From Acidobacteriota bacterium (lineage in GTDB: Bacteria; Acidobacteriota; Vicinamibacteria; Vicinamibacterales; UBA2999): a stretch of DNA of 38,474 nucleotides. Where the stretch lies: contig SHUG01000012.1 of the NCBI GenBank assembly GCA_009694735.1, positions 1-38,474 of the forward strand, read 5' to 3'. Shown here piece by piece: positions 25,006-33,346 of the stretch. The position numbers were made by a program, and so were the translations under genes. The notes below the pieces were generated by a model. That model was not told where the DNA came from. It did no database searches and was given only the letters and a program-made list of their open reading frames with translations. Numbering within the stretch: the stretch's first letter is position 1; each line of letters starts with the position of its first letter.

Positions 25006-26845
25006 ACCGGTTGAGGTATGCCCCGACAACCGCAACCGCCGCGGGGGTGACGCCGGGGATTCGCTGGGCCTGGCCAAGGGTTTCGGGGCGCGTCTCGGAG
25101 AAGCGCTGGACCATTTCCCTGGAGAGGCCGGGCACGCGTTCAAAGGGGAACGCCTCCGGAATGCGGCGCCGCTCGGCATGTTGCGCGCGAGCCACGGCTT
25201 GCGATTGCCGCACCAGGTAGCCCTCGTACTTGACGGTGGTCTCGACCGACGAGACGTCGAGCAGGTCATCTGCTGGCGTGGTCTCGATGGCCACGTCTCC
25301 ATCGCCCATCAATCTCCTGAGTGTGAGTTCCGGGCGCTTCAGGGCCTGAGCGGCAGACACGCGGGCGCCGCCTGCAACCCTTACCCAGCTACGTTGCAGG
25401 CGGTCCACGTTGCGGTCGTATCGAGCTCGCCGCCCGCTGAAACGCTCCCAGCGCTGATCGTCCACCAGCCCTAAGTCACGACCCTTGGGAGTGAGGCGGA
25501 GGTCGGCGTTGTCGGTGCGCAGGAGCAGTCGATACTCGGCGCGCGACGTGAACATCCGGTACGGCTCGAGGCAGCCCTTGGTGACCAGATCGTCGACCAT
25601 GATCCCCAGGTAGGCTTCATCGCGCCCAAGCACCAACGGCGGCCGGCTGAGGACAGATTGCGAGGCGTTGATGCCGGCGAGCAAGCCCTGACCGGCCGCT
25701 TCCTCATAGCCTGAAGTGCCGTTGATTTGCCCGGCGAAGAACAGGCCCGCCACGCGATGGGTCTCAAGCGACAACCTGAGCTCCGTCGGCTGAACGAAGT
25801 CGTACTCGACCGCGTAGCCAGGCCTCAGCATCTCGGCCGATTCAAGCCCTGGCAGCGCGCGCACCAGTTCCAGCTGGGTCTCGGCAGGAAGGCTCATCGA
25901 GAAGCCGTTGACGTAGATTTCTTCGACGTCCAAGCCCTCTGGTTCAAGAAAAAGTTGATGGCGCTCCCGGTCAGGGAAGCGCATGACCTTGTCCTCGAGC
26001 GAAGGGCAGTAGCGCGGTCCGATGCCGGCAATCTGGCCGTTGTAGAGCGGCGACGCGGCGATGTTGGCGCGGACCAACTGGTGCACCCGATCGGTGGTGT
26101 GGAGAAGGTGGCAGACGGTCCGATTGACCGGTGCCTGGCTGGCGGTGAAGGAGAAGGGAACTGGCTCCGAATCGCCGTGTTCCACGTGGAACACGCCTGT
26201 TTTCACGCTCTCCTCGAAGTCAATCGACGTTCGAGCCAGGCGCGGCGGCGTGCCGGTCTTCAGCCGTCCCCACCGCATGCCGAGGCTCTTGATGGACTCC
26301 GCCAGGTCACGCGAAGGCGGTTCATCCGCCCGTCCAGCTGGACGTTGGTCGCGTCCCACATGAACCAGCCCATTCAGAAAGGTCCCGGTGGTGATCACCA
26401 GCGAACGGCACGTGTGGATCGTTCCATCTTCGAGCGCCAGGCCGGCAACTCGACCGGCGTCGAGCACGATGCGCCCGGCGCGGCCGATGATCCAATGGAT
26501 GTTCGGCTCGGCTTCGAGCGCCGCCCTCACCCAGGCGGCGTAACGCGCCTTGTCGGCCTGCGCCCGCGGCGACCACACCGCCGGACCGCGGCTGCGGTTG
26601 AGCAACTTGAATTGAATGCCCGTAGCGTCGATTGCTCGGCCCATCAATCCGCCCAGCGCATCGATCTCGCGAACCAGATGTCCTTTTGCTGTCCCGCCTA
26701 CGGCGGGGTTGCACGGCATGTGCGCGACGGTTTCTCGACTGAGCGTGCACAAGCCCACGCTCCGCCCCAACCGCGCCGCCGCCCACGCCGCCTCGACGCC
26801 GGCGTGCCCGGAGCCGATGACGATCGTATCTAATTTGCTTATCAT
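25001..26845 (-). CDS. mnmG: tRNA uridine-5-carboxymethylaminomethyl synthase subunit MnmG (GidA)
   Basis: MnmG with MnmE installs the cmnm5 group on wobble uridine 34, using FAD and methylene-tetrahydrofolate. The 614-residue protein has the FAD-binding start [20 protein letters not shown], the [20 protein letters not shown] motif, [24 protein letters not shown], the substrate region [20 protein letters not shown], and the GINASQ loop preceded by [19 protein letters not shown]. The C-terminal helical domain ends ..[20 protein letters not shown]. The stop codon lies in a dispersed repeat. Codons for VFHVEH create a parS-like palindrome at 26178. A usual length is about 620-630. Confidence 0.96.
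   Translation of the reverse strand: MISKLDTIVIGSGHAGVEAAWAAARLGRSVGLCTLSRETVAHMPCNPAVGGTAKGHLVREIDALGGLMGRAIDATGIQFKLLNRSRGPAVWSPRAQADKARYAAWVRAALEAEPNIHWIIGRAGRIVLDAGRVAGLALEDGTIHTCRSLVITTGTFLNGLVHVGRDQRPAGRADEPPSRDLAESIKSLGMRWGRLKTGTPPRLARTSIDFEESVKTGVFHVEHGDSEPVPFSFTASQAPVNRTVCHLLHTTDRVHQLVRANIAASPLYNGQIAGIGPRYCPSLEDKVMRFPDRERHQLFLEPEGLDVEEIYVNGFSMSLPAETQLELVRALPGLESAEMLRPGYAVEYDFVQPTELRLSLETHRVAGLFFAGQINGTSGYEEAAGQGLLAGINASQSVLSRPPLVLGRDEAYLGIMVDDLVTKGCLEPYRMFTSRAEYRLLLRTDNADLRLTPKGRDLGLVDDQRWERFSGRRARYDRNVDRLQRSWVRVAGGARVSAAQALKRPELTLRRLMGDGDVAIETTPADDLLDVSSVETTVKYEGYLVRQSQAVARAQHAERRRIPEAFPFERVPGLSREMVQRFSETRPETLGQAQRIPGVTPAAVAVVGAYLNRF
26178..26193. promoter_or_regulatory. parS-like ParB-binding site inside mnmG
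   Basis: TGTTCCACGTGGAACA is a perfect 16-bp palindrome that fits the bacterial parS consensus TGTTNCACGTGNAACA. It lies about 7 kb from the origin region and 3 kb from parB. This agrees with known parS clustering near oriC. Confidence 0.85.
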
Positions 26846-26928
26846 TACTATCTAATCAATTACTTTATCGACGACTGTGTTCGCCATCTGCATTTTCTCA
26901 CGGCGCGCGCGGCGGCCGCGCACAGCAC

Positions 26929-26944
26929 ACAGGTTTTTACCTGT
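26929..26944 (-). terminator. Small hairpin between mnmE and mnmG
   Basis: ACAGGT-TTTT-ACCTGT is a 6-bp stem in the 140-nt gap after mnmE. Stem strength is low and no long U run follows on the minus strand, so a terminator role is weak. The AT-rich sequence next to it (about 26846-26880) may hold the mnmG promoter, but I see no convincing -35/-10 pair. Confidence 0.3.
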
Positions 26945-26985
26945 CAGAGAAAAAGGAGGTCTCGGTGTCCTCGGTCGCTACTTTC

Positions 26986-28341
26986 CTATTTGCCGATACA
27001 GAAGCGCTCGAAGATATGACGCAGCAGATCGTCGCTCGTGCGGCGGCCTGTGATCTCCTGTAGCGCGTGCGCCGCTTCCTGAAGATCGAGCAGCGGAAAC
27101 TCTTCGGAGACTTCGCCTTCAAGCGCCGCGCTCGCGCGCAGCAGGGATACCCGCGCGCGCTCGAGCAACACCGTATGGCGCACGTTGGTGACGGCGGGTT
27201 GATCGCGCTTGTCGGGCGAGTTGCCTCCACCGTCGCTCAAGACGTTGGCGATTGCCTCGATCAAGTCGTCCAGACCGGCGCCCGTGCGAGCCGAAATCGC
27301 GACGCCCGGTGCCATCGCCATAGCGGGACAATCCGACTTATTCAGCACCACCACCCGCAACCGCGACGCGGTTTCGGCGAGAATGCCGCGGTCCTCGCCG
27401 GTGATCTCACGCGATCGGTCGAGCACGACCAGCACAAGATCTGCCACGGCCAGCGCCCCGCGTGTCCGGCTCACGCCCTCCTGCTCAACCACGTCGGTGG
27501 TCTCGCGCACGCCCGCGGTATCGATGAGCGCCAGCGACAAGCCGCCGATGTCGGCGCGCTCCGTCAGCAGGTCGCGGGTCGTGCCCGGAATGGCAGTGAC
27601 GATCGCGCGGTTCGCGTTCAGTAGGGCATTGAACAGGCTCGACTTCCCCACATTCGGGGCGCCGACAATCGCCACCTGCGCGCCCTCGCGCACCAGCCGT
27701 CCGCGCGCCGATTGCTTCAACAACTGTTCGAGGCGATCGATCAGCGACGCCAGCGACCCGCGGGCTTCGGCCGGCGCCACGAAGTGGTAGCCCTCGTCCG
27801 GGAAATCGAGCGACGCCTCGAGCTTGGCAATCACATCAAACAGATCGCTCTCGATACCGCGGATGACGCCGGTGAGCGTGCCCTCGAGTTGATCGAACGC
27901 CGTGCGCGCCTGCGGCGGCGTGACCGCATCAATCAGATCGGCCACCGCCTCGGCCTGGATCAGATCCAGTTTGCCGTTGAGGAAGGCGCGTAGCGTGAAC
28001 TCGCCAGGCTCGGCCAACCGCGCGCCGTCGTCGATCGCGCGGCGGAGGATAGAGGAGAGAACGACAGGACTACCGTGCGCGGAGATTTCGATGACGTCCT
28101 CACCCGTGTATGAGCTCGGTGACGGGAACAAGGTCACAACGACTTGATCCGCGGTCCGGCTAAAGCCGGACACCACATCTATCTTGGCGAAGGTGGCGTG
28201 GCGCGCTTTGAAGGGTTTCGCGCGCCTGACGAGCTCGCCCGCGATGCGCGGTGCGTCAGGGCCGCTGATGCGGATGACGCCAATCCCACCGCGGCCGGCA
28301 GGTGTCGCAATCGCAACAATCGTGTCGGAGGTGGAAAACAT
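26986..28341 (-). CDS. mnmE: tRNA modification GTPase MnmE (TrmE) with VVSGFSRT insert
   Basis: MnmE is the GTPase partner of MnmG in wobble-uridine modification. The 451-residue protein has an N-terminal folate-binding domain (DTIVAIATPAGRGGIGVIRI, SYTGEDVIEISAHGSPVVL), a helical domain (LRAFLNGKLDLIQAEAVADL), an inserted G domain (G1 GAPNVGKSS, G2/G3 TTRDLLTE and DTAGVRETTD, G4 NKSD), and the functional C-terminal FCIGK. Residues 56-63 (VVSGFSRT) are a dispersed coding repeat placed where MnmE usually has a loop after the first strands. ATG 28341 is preceded at once by heptamer repeat DNA, without Shine-Dalgarno. Confidence 0.95.
   Translation of the reverse strand: MFSTSDTIVAIATPAGRGGIGVIRISGPDAPRIAGELVRRAKPFKARHATFAKIDVVSGFSRTADQVVVTLFPSPSSYTGEDVIEISAHGSPVVLSSILRRAIDDGARLAEPGEFTLRAFLNGKLDLIQAEAVADLIDAVTPPQARTAFDQLEGTLTGVIRGIESDLFDVIAKLEASLDFPDEGYHFVAPAEARGSLASLIDRLEQLLKQSARGRLVREGAQVAIVGAPNVGKSSLFNALLNANRAIVTAIPGTTRDLLTERADIGGLSLALIDTAGVRETTDVVEQEGVSRTRGALAVADLVLVVLDRSREITGEDRGILAETASRLRVVVLNKSDCPAMAMAPGVAISARTGAGLDDLIEAIANVLSDGGGNSPDKRDQPAVTNVRHTVLLERARVSLLRASAALEGEVSEEFPLLDLQEAAHALQEITGRRTSDDLLRHIFERFCIGK
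28142..28197. repeat. VVSGFSRT-type coding repeat in mnmE
   Basis: The stem GTCCGGCTAAAGCCGGAC followed by ACCACAT matches the core of the 41-bp units upstream of atpA (GTGGTGTCCGGCTTTAGCCG on the other strand). It encodes DVVSGFSRT in frame. Confidence 0.75.
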
Positions 28342-28342
28342 G

Positions 28343-28420
28343 CCGGGATCCGGGACCCGGGATCCGGGACCCGGGCAAAAAAGAGCTCTTGTGCGCGGAT
28401 CCCGGACCCCGGATCCCGAT
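28343..28420. repeat. Heptamer inverted element between khpB and mnmE
   Basis: Left arm 28343-28375, spacer GCAAAAAAGAGCTCTTGTGC, right arm 28396-28420. It fills the complete junction between the khpB stop and the mnmE ATG. Confidence 0.9.
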
Positions 28421-28424
28421 CGCG

Positions 28425-28868
28425 TTACTTGACGGAAATAATGACGGTCTTCTCGAACGCGTCGCCGATGCTCTCCGACGTCACCTTCTCGACCTCCGCG
28501 ACCGCCAGGTGGACGATGCGGCGTTCGTAGGGGTTGAGGGGGCCAATCTCCTGGGCCAGGCCGCTGTCCTTGGCCTTGCCCGCCAGGAAGATCGCCATCT
28601 GCTTCAGCTCATCGTCTTTGCCCTTGCGATAGCCCATGCAATCGACCACCAGCCGCCGGCCCTCCCCGGCATCGTGCCGATAGATGGCGGCAACAATGTG
28701 TTGCAGCGCGGCGAGCGCTTCTCCCTGCCGGCGGATCAGCACGTTGCCGTCCTCGCCGTTCAGGTTGATGCGCACGCCATCGGGCATCTCTTCAGCAGAA
28801 GCCACGAGATCGAGGTCCATGGCCGCGACGACTTTCTGGACGAATTCTGTGATGTCGGTGGTCGCCAT
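28425..28868 (-). CDS. khpB: KhpB/Jag-type KH-R3H RNA-binding protein
   Basis: This 147-residue RNA-binding protein has a KH domain (VRINLNGEDGNVLIRRQGEALAALQHI) and an R3H domain (GPLNPYERRIVHLAVAEVEK with the Arg-x3-His core). The Jag N-terminal domain found in Firmicutes is absent. It may act with KhpA on mRNAs, and it sits in the conserved rpmH-rnpA-yidD-yidC-jag-mnmE order. The ATG at 28868 follows an AGGAG at about 9 nt. Confidence 0.9.
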   Translation of the reverse strand: MATTDITEFVQKVVAAMDLDLVASAEEMPDGVRINLNGEDGNVLIRRQGEALAALQHIVAAIYRHDAGEGRRLVVDCMGYRKGKDDELKQMAIFLAGKAKDSGLAQEIGPLNPYERRIVHLAVAEVEKVTSESIGDAFEKTVIISVK

Positions 28869-28924
28869 ATCTGTCTCTACTCCTGAGCCGGCCCGCCCCT
28901 CAAGGGCGGCCCTTCATAGGCCCG

Positions 28925-30676
28925 CTATTTTGCAATGCGCTTCGCCGGCGCGCCAATCAAATAGTTGGTCGCGTACTGCTGCCCAATCGTCCACACCGTG
29001 CTGACCAGCCAGTAAATCACCAGGCCGCTCGGGAACGACAGCGACATGAAGCTGAACATGATGGGCATGAACATCATGATCTTCTGCTGCGCCGGGTCGG
29101 CGGTGGTCGGCGTCATCTTGGTCTGCCAGAACTGCGCCACGCCCATCAGGAGGGGGGTGACGAAATACGGATCGGGCGCCGACAGGTTGGTAATCCAGGC
29201 AAAGAAGTCGGCGCCGCGAATCTCGATCGCCACCGACAGCATGGCGTAGAAGGCGAACAGGAATGGCATGGTCAGCAGCATCGGCACGCAGCCACTGGCC
29301 GGGTTCACGCCCTTGGTCTTGTAGAGCTCCATGACCTCGGTGTTCATCTTCTGCCGCTCAGGATCGGTGACCTTGTACTTCGCGTAGCGATCCTGGATGG
29401 CCTTCATCTGCGGCTGCAGTTCCTTCATCTTCTTCATCGACACCACGCTCTTGTGGCGCAGCGGGAACATCGCGAGGTTGATCAGAATGGTGAGGACGAC
29501 GATCGACCAGCCCCAGTTGCCGACGAAGCCGTGCACCCACTTGAGCGCGCCGAGCAGCGGCACCGCGAGCCACGAAAACATGCCGAAGTGGATCGAGCGC
29601 ACCAGCTCGTTGTCGATCGCTTTCAGGTCGTCGAACGACTTGGGGCCAAAGAAAAACCTCGACCGTTCCGGCGGCGCCTGGAAGCGCACCGCGTAGGTCA
29701 TGTAGGTCGCCACGCCCGCCGGGTCGTTGGCCATCGGCACATTGACCGGCGCATAGTCGATGCGGAACGGCACCGGCGACGGGTCGTTCAGCATCAACGA
29801 GGCGAAGTAGTGGTCTGATATCCCCGCGTAGCGGAATGCCCCTTCCTGGGCGCCGGCGGTGGTGTGGGGCACACGCTCGACCGAGCCGTCCTTGTAGATC
29901 ATCGGCTGCGCCGGCACGATGTTGTTGGGCGAGAAGAACGATGACGGCGGCCGGCGCGCAATGTCGTCGCCGACCCCGGCTCCCCAATGGATCACCGGGT
30001 TGAGCCTGGCCTGCCCGAGCTGCACCACCGTGCCGAACGTGATGAGGTAGCCGCGCGGCTCCACGGTGAATGTTTTGGTGACGCTCAGTCCGTCGGACGC
30101 CGACATCTCGAAGGTGAGCGTCCGCGGCGTCGCGGTGGCGTCGACATTACCCGCCGCACTGACGCGGTAGATCCCGTTATTGATCCGCTCGGTTACGACC
30201 GGGTCGGCCACGACCAGCGAGAATGGCTTCACCGCATCGGGGCCGATGCCTTGCGGCACCAGGTCAAGGGGCGCGCCTTCATCGGAGCGGTACTCCTTGA
30301 GCACCCAGTGCAGCAGGCGGCCACCGCGATTGGTGAAGGTCGCCCGCACGGTCGTGGTCTCGACGATGATTTCGCGATCGCCCACCTCCGCGCTTTCACC
30401 CGGCGCTACGGTGGGTAAACCTGATGGCGTGGCGCTACCAGGTGCGGAGTCGGGCTTGCCCACCATAGCGACGCTCTGAGGTGCTGGCGTCGCGGCGGCG
30501 GGCGACGCCGTGAGGGAGGCGTTGGTCCCAGGCGCCGGCATCGCGGTCTCTGGGGGTTTACCCCCCGTAGCAACGCTCTGTGATGCAGGCGTTGCGGAGG
30601 GGGGCATTACAAAGCGCTGAAACAAGAACAGCACCAAGAACGACAGGGTTATGGCGATTAGGACTCTACGTTCCAT
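28925..30676 (-). CDS. yidC: Membrane protein insertase YidC
   Basis: YidC inserts membrane proteins alone or with Sec. The 583-residue product has an N-terminal membrane segment (VLIAITLSFLVLFLFQRFVM), a Pro/Ala linker, the large periplasmic domain (EIIVETTTVRATFTNRGGRL, YLITFGTVVQLG, FFGPKSFDDL), and the conserved C-terminal 60KD_IMP membrane domain (NWGWSIVVLTILINLAMFPL ... KTKGVNPASGCVPMLLTMPF ... FPSGLVIYWLVSTVWTIGQQ). The linker has two similar units (SQSVATGGKP and PQSVAMVGKP), probably another short coding repeat. I chose ATG 30676; the longer frame is translated GTGATCTG repeat. This is the diderm form. Confidence 0.94.
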   Translation of the reverse strand: MERRVLIAITLSFLVLFLFQRFVMPPSATPASQSVATGGKPPETAMPAPGTNASLTASPAAATPAPQSVAMVGKPDSAPGSATPSGLPTVAPGESAEVGDREIIVETTTVRATFTNRGGRLLHWVLKEYRSDEGAPLDLVPQGIGPDAVKPFSLVVADPVVTERINNGIYRVSAAGNVDATATPRTLTFEMSASDGLSVTKTFTVEPRGYLITFGTVVQLGQARLNPVIHWGAGVGDDIARRPPSSFFSPNNIVPAQPMIYKDGSVERVPHTTAGAQEGAFRYAGISDHYFASLMLNDPSPVPFRIDYAPVNVPMANDPAGVATYMTYAVRFQAPPERSRFFFGPKSFDDLKAIDNELVRSIHFGMFSWLAVPLLGALKWVHGFVGNWGWSIVVLTILINLAMFPLRHKSVVSMKKMKELQPQMKAIQDRYAKYKVTDPERQKMNTEVMELYKTKGVNPASGCVPMLLTMPFLFAFYAMLSVAIEIRGADFFAWITNLSAPDPYFVTPLLMGVAQFWQTKMTPTTADPAQQKIMMFMPIMFSFMSLSFPSGLVIYWLVSTVWTIGQQYATNYLIGAPAKRIAK

Positions 30677-30677
30677 C

Positions 30678-30719
30678 TGGATTTCGTGATCTCGTGATCT
30701 GGTGATCTGGTGATTTAGG
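30678..30719. repeat. GTGATCTG tandem 8-mers upstream of yidC
   Basis: Four 8-mers (CGTGATCT, CGTGATCT, GGTGATCT, GGTGATTT) end at the yidD stop. They occupy the Shine-Dalgarno position of yidC. The repeat is tandem, without a clear inverted arm. Confidence 0.85.
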
Positions 30720-30939
30720 AATGCGGAACAGGGTCGTAGCCGTGGCCGCCAAACGGGTGGCAGCGGCACAGTCGTTTGGTCCCGAGCCAGCCGCCGCGGA
30801 TCACGCCGTAGCGGGTGACCGACTCGGTCATGTAGTCGGCGCAGCCCGGCAGGTAGCGGCAGCTGCCGGCAAACAGCGGCGAGAGCACGATCTTATATAC
30901 GCGGATGACGCCGAGCGCGACGCGCGCGGTTCTACTCAC
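30715..30939 (-). CDS. yidD: Membrane protein insertion efficiency factor YidD
   Basis: This 74-residue small inner-membrane-associated protein assists YidC. The family pattern is complete: VYKIVLSPLFAGSCRYLPGC, then ADYMTESVTRYGVIRGGWLG and CRCHPFGGHGYDPVP. The GTG start at 30939 overlaps the rnpA stop (GTGA), implying coupled translation. Confidence 0.93.
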   Translation of the reverse strand: MSRTARVALGVIRVYKIVLSPLFAGSCRYLPGCADYMTESVTRYGVIRGGWLGTKRLCRCHPFGGHGYDPVPHS

Positions 30940-31271
30940 CGGGATTTAACCCTCGCAAGAAGTGAGAGGAACTCGGCCTCGACACGGGCATAGGGTGCAT
31001 CGAGCATCTCTCGGCGGGGAACAACGACCACGTCCACCGCGCCTTCCGGCTTGTGATGGCGGAACAGCTCACGAGCGAGCCGTTTTGCCCGGTTGCGCTC
31101 GACCGCCGCCCCCATTTTACGGGTAGCGGCAATGCCGAGACGTGACGGTCCAGCCTCGCGCTCCCTCGTGAACATCGTCATGAGGCGGCCGGACCGCTTG
31201 AAACCTGTCTTGTAGATGAGTTCGAAGTCGGCCCGCTTGCGAACGTGCTCGGCTGGTAAGAACCTGGCCAT
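30936..31271 (-). CDS. rnpA: Ribonuclease P protein component
   Basis: The 111-residue basic protein cofactor of RNase P, which matures the 5' ends of tRNAs. It has the N-terminal RKRADFELIYKTG region and the family motif ERNRAKRLARELFR. The position between rpmH and yidD is standard. The stop is shared with yidD. Confidence 0.93.
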   Translation of the reverse strand: MARFLPAEHVRKRADFELIYKTGFKRSGRLMTMFTREREAGPSRLGIAATRKMGAAVERNRAKRLARELFRHHKPEGAVDVVVVPRREMLDAPYARVEAEFLSLLARVKSR

Positions 31272-31279
31272 CGCTTAGC

Positions 31280-31326
31280 TGGCTTGTGACTTGAGACCTG
31301 GGGCCTGAATTTCAAGCCTCAAGCCT
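31280..31326. repeat. CAAGCCT inverted heptamer element between rpmH and rnpA
   Basis: Left arm GGCTTGTGACTTGAGACC, right arm TCAAGCCTCAAGCCT, about 16 nt spacer. The right end supplies most of the rpmH stop codon (complement of 31325-31327). Confidence 0.75.
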
Positions 31327-31489
31327 ATTTTTCGTCGGAAACCGTGAGCCGCTTGCGGCCCTTGGCACGGCGGCGCTTGAGAACCTGCCGGCCGTCCTTG
31401 GTTGCCATACGAACCAGGAAGCCGTGCGTTTTCGCTCGGCGCCTGGTATTTGGTTGAAACGTACGCTTGCCCTTCTTAGATCTCGCCAT
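31325..31489 (-). CDS. rpmH: Ribosomal protein L34
   Basis: This 54-residue basic ribosomal protein has the L34 core [20 protein letters not shown] and [27 protein letters not shown] Shine-Dalgarno lies about 5 nt before ATG 31489. The longer in-frame reading to 31762 would overlap dnaA and is rejected. It starts the minus-strand origin operon, divergent from dnaA. Confidence 0.95.
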   Translation of the reverse strand: MARSKKGKRTFQPNTRRRAKTHGFLVRMATKDGRQVLKRRRAKGRKRLTVSDEK

Positions 31490-31527
31490 ATTCTCCTCGG
31501 TCGAACGTACGATTATAGACGGGAAAT

Positions 31528-31558
31528 CGGGATCCGGGGTCCGGGATCCTGGATCCGA
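31528..31558. repeat. Heptamer element, single arm between rpmH and dnaA
   Basis: Three and a half GGGATCC/GGGGTCC units, then GAGC and an A run similar to the spacer of the two-armed copies; the right arm is missing. Confidence 0.75.
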
Positions 31559-31619
31559 GCAAAAAAACCAATCTCTGCATGCTAGAGTGAGCCTTCGCTG
31601 GACGGCCCCCTTATCAAGA

Positions 31620-31684
31620 TTTCCACACCTGTGGAAAAGCTTGTGGAAAAGCCCGGCAGTCAGTAACGATAAGTCCTTTATAAT
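31620..31684 (+). promoter_or_regulatory. dnaA upstream region: DnaA-box-like sites and a -10 element
   Basis: TTTCCACA and two TGTGGAAAA sites (about 31619-31650) differ at one position from DnaA boxes and suggest autoregulation. A perfect TATAAT at 31679-31684 lies only 12 nt from the GTG at 31697, so the transcript may have almost no leader. No -35 element is convincing. The 207-nt gap from rpmH to dnaA holds only these and one repeat arm. Confidence 0.5.
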
Positions 31685-31696
31685 CAAGTTCTTGTA

Positions 31697-33088
31697 GTGA
31701 TGCCGAGCGCGACCATTTGGGACCAGGTCCTCAGCCGTATCGAAGATCAGGTTGGCAGGCACAGCTTCTCGACCTGGTTCAAGCCCACCACGCTCCTCGC
31801 CGACGCCGGCCAGACCCTCTCCATCCGGGTTCCTAACCTCCTGTTCGTTGAATGGCTACCCAAGCACTACTCCGTCGTGCTGGCGGAAGCCATGCGCGAG
31901 GTGGGCCGGCCTGATGCCACACTGGTGTTCGTGCCAGAGCCTGTAGCCCAGGCCGGTGGCGGCCAGTCGGGTGGTCGTGGAGTTCAGCCCTCCGGCGTGG
32001 CTGGGGATCATTCCGCCGAGGCACCGGCCCCCCAGGTTAGGGTGACCAGCAACGAGCCTGAGCCACTGCGGGCGGGCAGCCTGATCCCCCGCTACACCTT
32101 CGACACCTTCATCGTCGGGCCTTCGAACCAGTTTGCGCATGCGGCCTGCCGGGCGGTGGCCGAGACGCCGTCGCGGTCGTATAACCCGCTGTTCATCCAT
32201 GGTGGTGTGGGCCTGGGCAAGACGCATTTGATGCACGCCATTGGCCACTACGTGGTGCAGCATCACCCCGGCCTCGTGCTCACCTACATCTCGTCCGAGC
32301 GTTTCATGAACGAGATGATCAATGCCTTGCGGTTCGATCGCATCCTCGATTTCCGTTCGCGCTATCGCAGCGTCGACGTGCTGCTGGTGGACGATATTCA
32401 GTTTGTCTCAGGCAAGGAAGGCACGCAGAACGAGTTTTTCCATACCTTCAACGCCCTGCATGACGCGCAGAAGCAAATCGTCATCAGCAGCGACCGTACC
32501 CCCCATGAAATTCCCGCGCTCGAGGAGCGGCTGCGCTCTCGGTTTGAGTGGGGATTGATTGCCGACATCCAGTCGCCGGACCTTGAGACCAAGGTCGCCA
32601 TTCTGAAGAAGAAGGCCGAGGGTGAGGCGCTGATGCTGCCCGATCATGTCGCGATGTACATGGCCAACCGCATTAAGTCGAACATCCGGGAGTTGGAAGG
32701 TTCACTGATTCGCCTGATTGCCTATGCCTCGCTCACGGGCAAACAGTTGACGATCGAACTGGCGCAGGACGTGTTGCGCAATGTGATCGATCACGACGAG
32801 AAGGCCGTGACGATCGACCAGATCCAGAAGTTTGTGGCCAACTACTACCAGATGAAGCCGGCCGAGATTCGTTCGCGCAACAACTCGAAGTCGGTGGCCA
32901 TGCCGCGGCAAATTGCGATGTACCTGTGTAAGGCGCTGACACACGCGTCGCTGCCAGAGATTGGCCGCAGCTTCGGCGGCAAACACCACTCGACGGTGAT
33001 TCACTCGATCAATAAAATAGAGGAAATGCGAAAGAAAAGCGCGGAATTCGATCACCAGGTCAAGAACCTGCTCGATCAGTTTAAGTAG
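31697..33088 (+). CDS. dnaA: Chromosomal replication initiator DnaA
   Basis: DnaA opens oriC and loads the helicase. The 463-residue protein has domain I ([20 protein letters not shown]), a Gly/Pro-rich linker (about 80-130), the AAA+ domain with Walker [10 protein letters not shown] near residue 168, Walker [21 protein letters not shown] and sensor 2, and the C-terminal DNA-binding domain with [18 protein letters not shown] 31697 and ATG 31700 are adjacent; either may be used. Confidence 0.96.
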   Translation: MMPSATIWDQVLSRIEDQVGRHSFSTWFKPTTLLADAGQTLSIRVPNLLFVEWLPKHYSVVLAEAMREVGRPDATLVFVPEPVAQAGGGQSGGRGVQPSGVAGDHSAEAPAPQVRVTSNEPEPLRAGSLIPRYTFDTFIVGPSNQFAHAACRAVAETPSRSYNPLFIHGGVGLGKTHLMHAIGHYVVQHHPGLVLTYISSERFMNEMINALRFDRILDFRSRYRSVDVLLVDDIQFVSGKEGTQNEFFHTFNALHDAQKQIVISSDRTPHEIPALEERLRSRFEWGLIADIQSPDLETKVAILKKKAEGEALMLPDHVAMYMANRIKSNIRELEGSLIRLIAYASLTGKQLTIELAQDVLRNVIDHDEKAVTIDQIQKFVANYYQMKPAEIRSRNNSKSVAMPRQIAMYLCKALTHASLPEIGRSFGGKHHSTVIHSINKIEEMRKKSAEFDHQVKNLLDQFK

Positions 33089-33089
33089 C

Positions 33090-33107
33090 ATCCGGCTTTA
33101 GCCGGAT
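33090..33107. repeat. Short hairpin of the VVSGFSRT-type family after dnaA
   Basis: ATCCGGC-TTTA-GCCGGAT, 1 nt after the dnaA stop. It has the same stem core as the 41-bp repeats and could also stall transcription, but no U run follows. Confidence 0.65.
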
Positions 33108-33346
33108 ATCGCCAAAACGGGGTTATCCACAACGCCGTCTGTGCATGGTTTGCGGATACCTGCGGATTGGGCGAAAGCCCCCTGTCATCGCGTCCGACGG
33201 CCCGCCTGTTATCCACAGGAAAATTCACAGTTTAAATATTTGATTTAAAAGGGTTTACGTCGACTCGAAATTTTGTGAACAGGACCTATTTCCTGTATAC
33301 TTTATTGTCTTCGCCTTTTCCTTAATTAACAGAGGTACGCCGCGCT
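33108..33346. other. Probable origin of replication (oriC)
   Basis: The dnaA-dnaN gap has two perfect DnaA boxes TTATCCACA (33123-33131 and 33209-33217), a weaker ATTCACAG next to the second, and an AT-rich stretch (about 33229-33255, TTTAAATATTTGATTTAAAA) fit for unwinding. The gene order around it is the standard origin one. Only two strong boxes is few for an oriC; more may lie upstream of dnaA. Confidence 0.75.
33273..33301 (+). promoter_or_regulatory. Candidate dnaN promoter
   Basis: TTGTGA (33273-33278), a 17-nt spacer, then TATACT (33296-33301) fit a housekeeping sigma-70 promoter. The start of transcription would be about 38 nt before the dnaN ATG. Confidence 0.55.

Noticed and set aside
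31325-31762. Extended L34 reading of 145 codons
   Set aside because: It overlaps the dnaA start on the other strand and translates repeat DNA; the Shine-Dalgarno at ATG 31489 settles the start.
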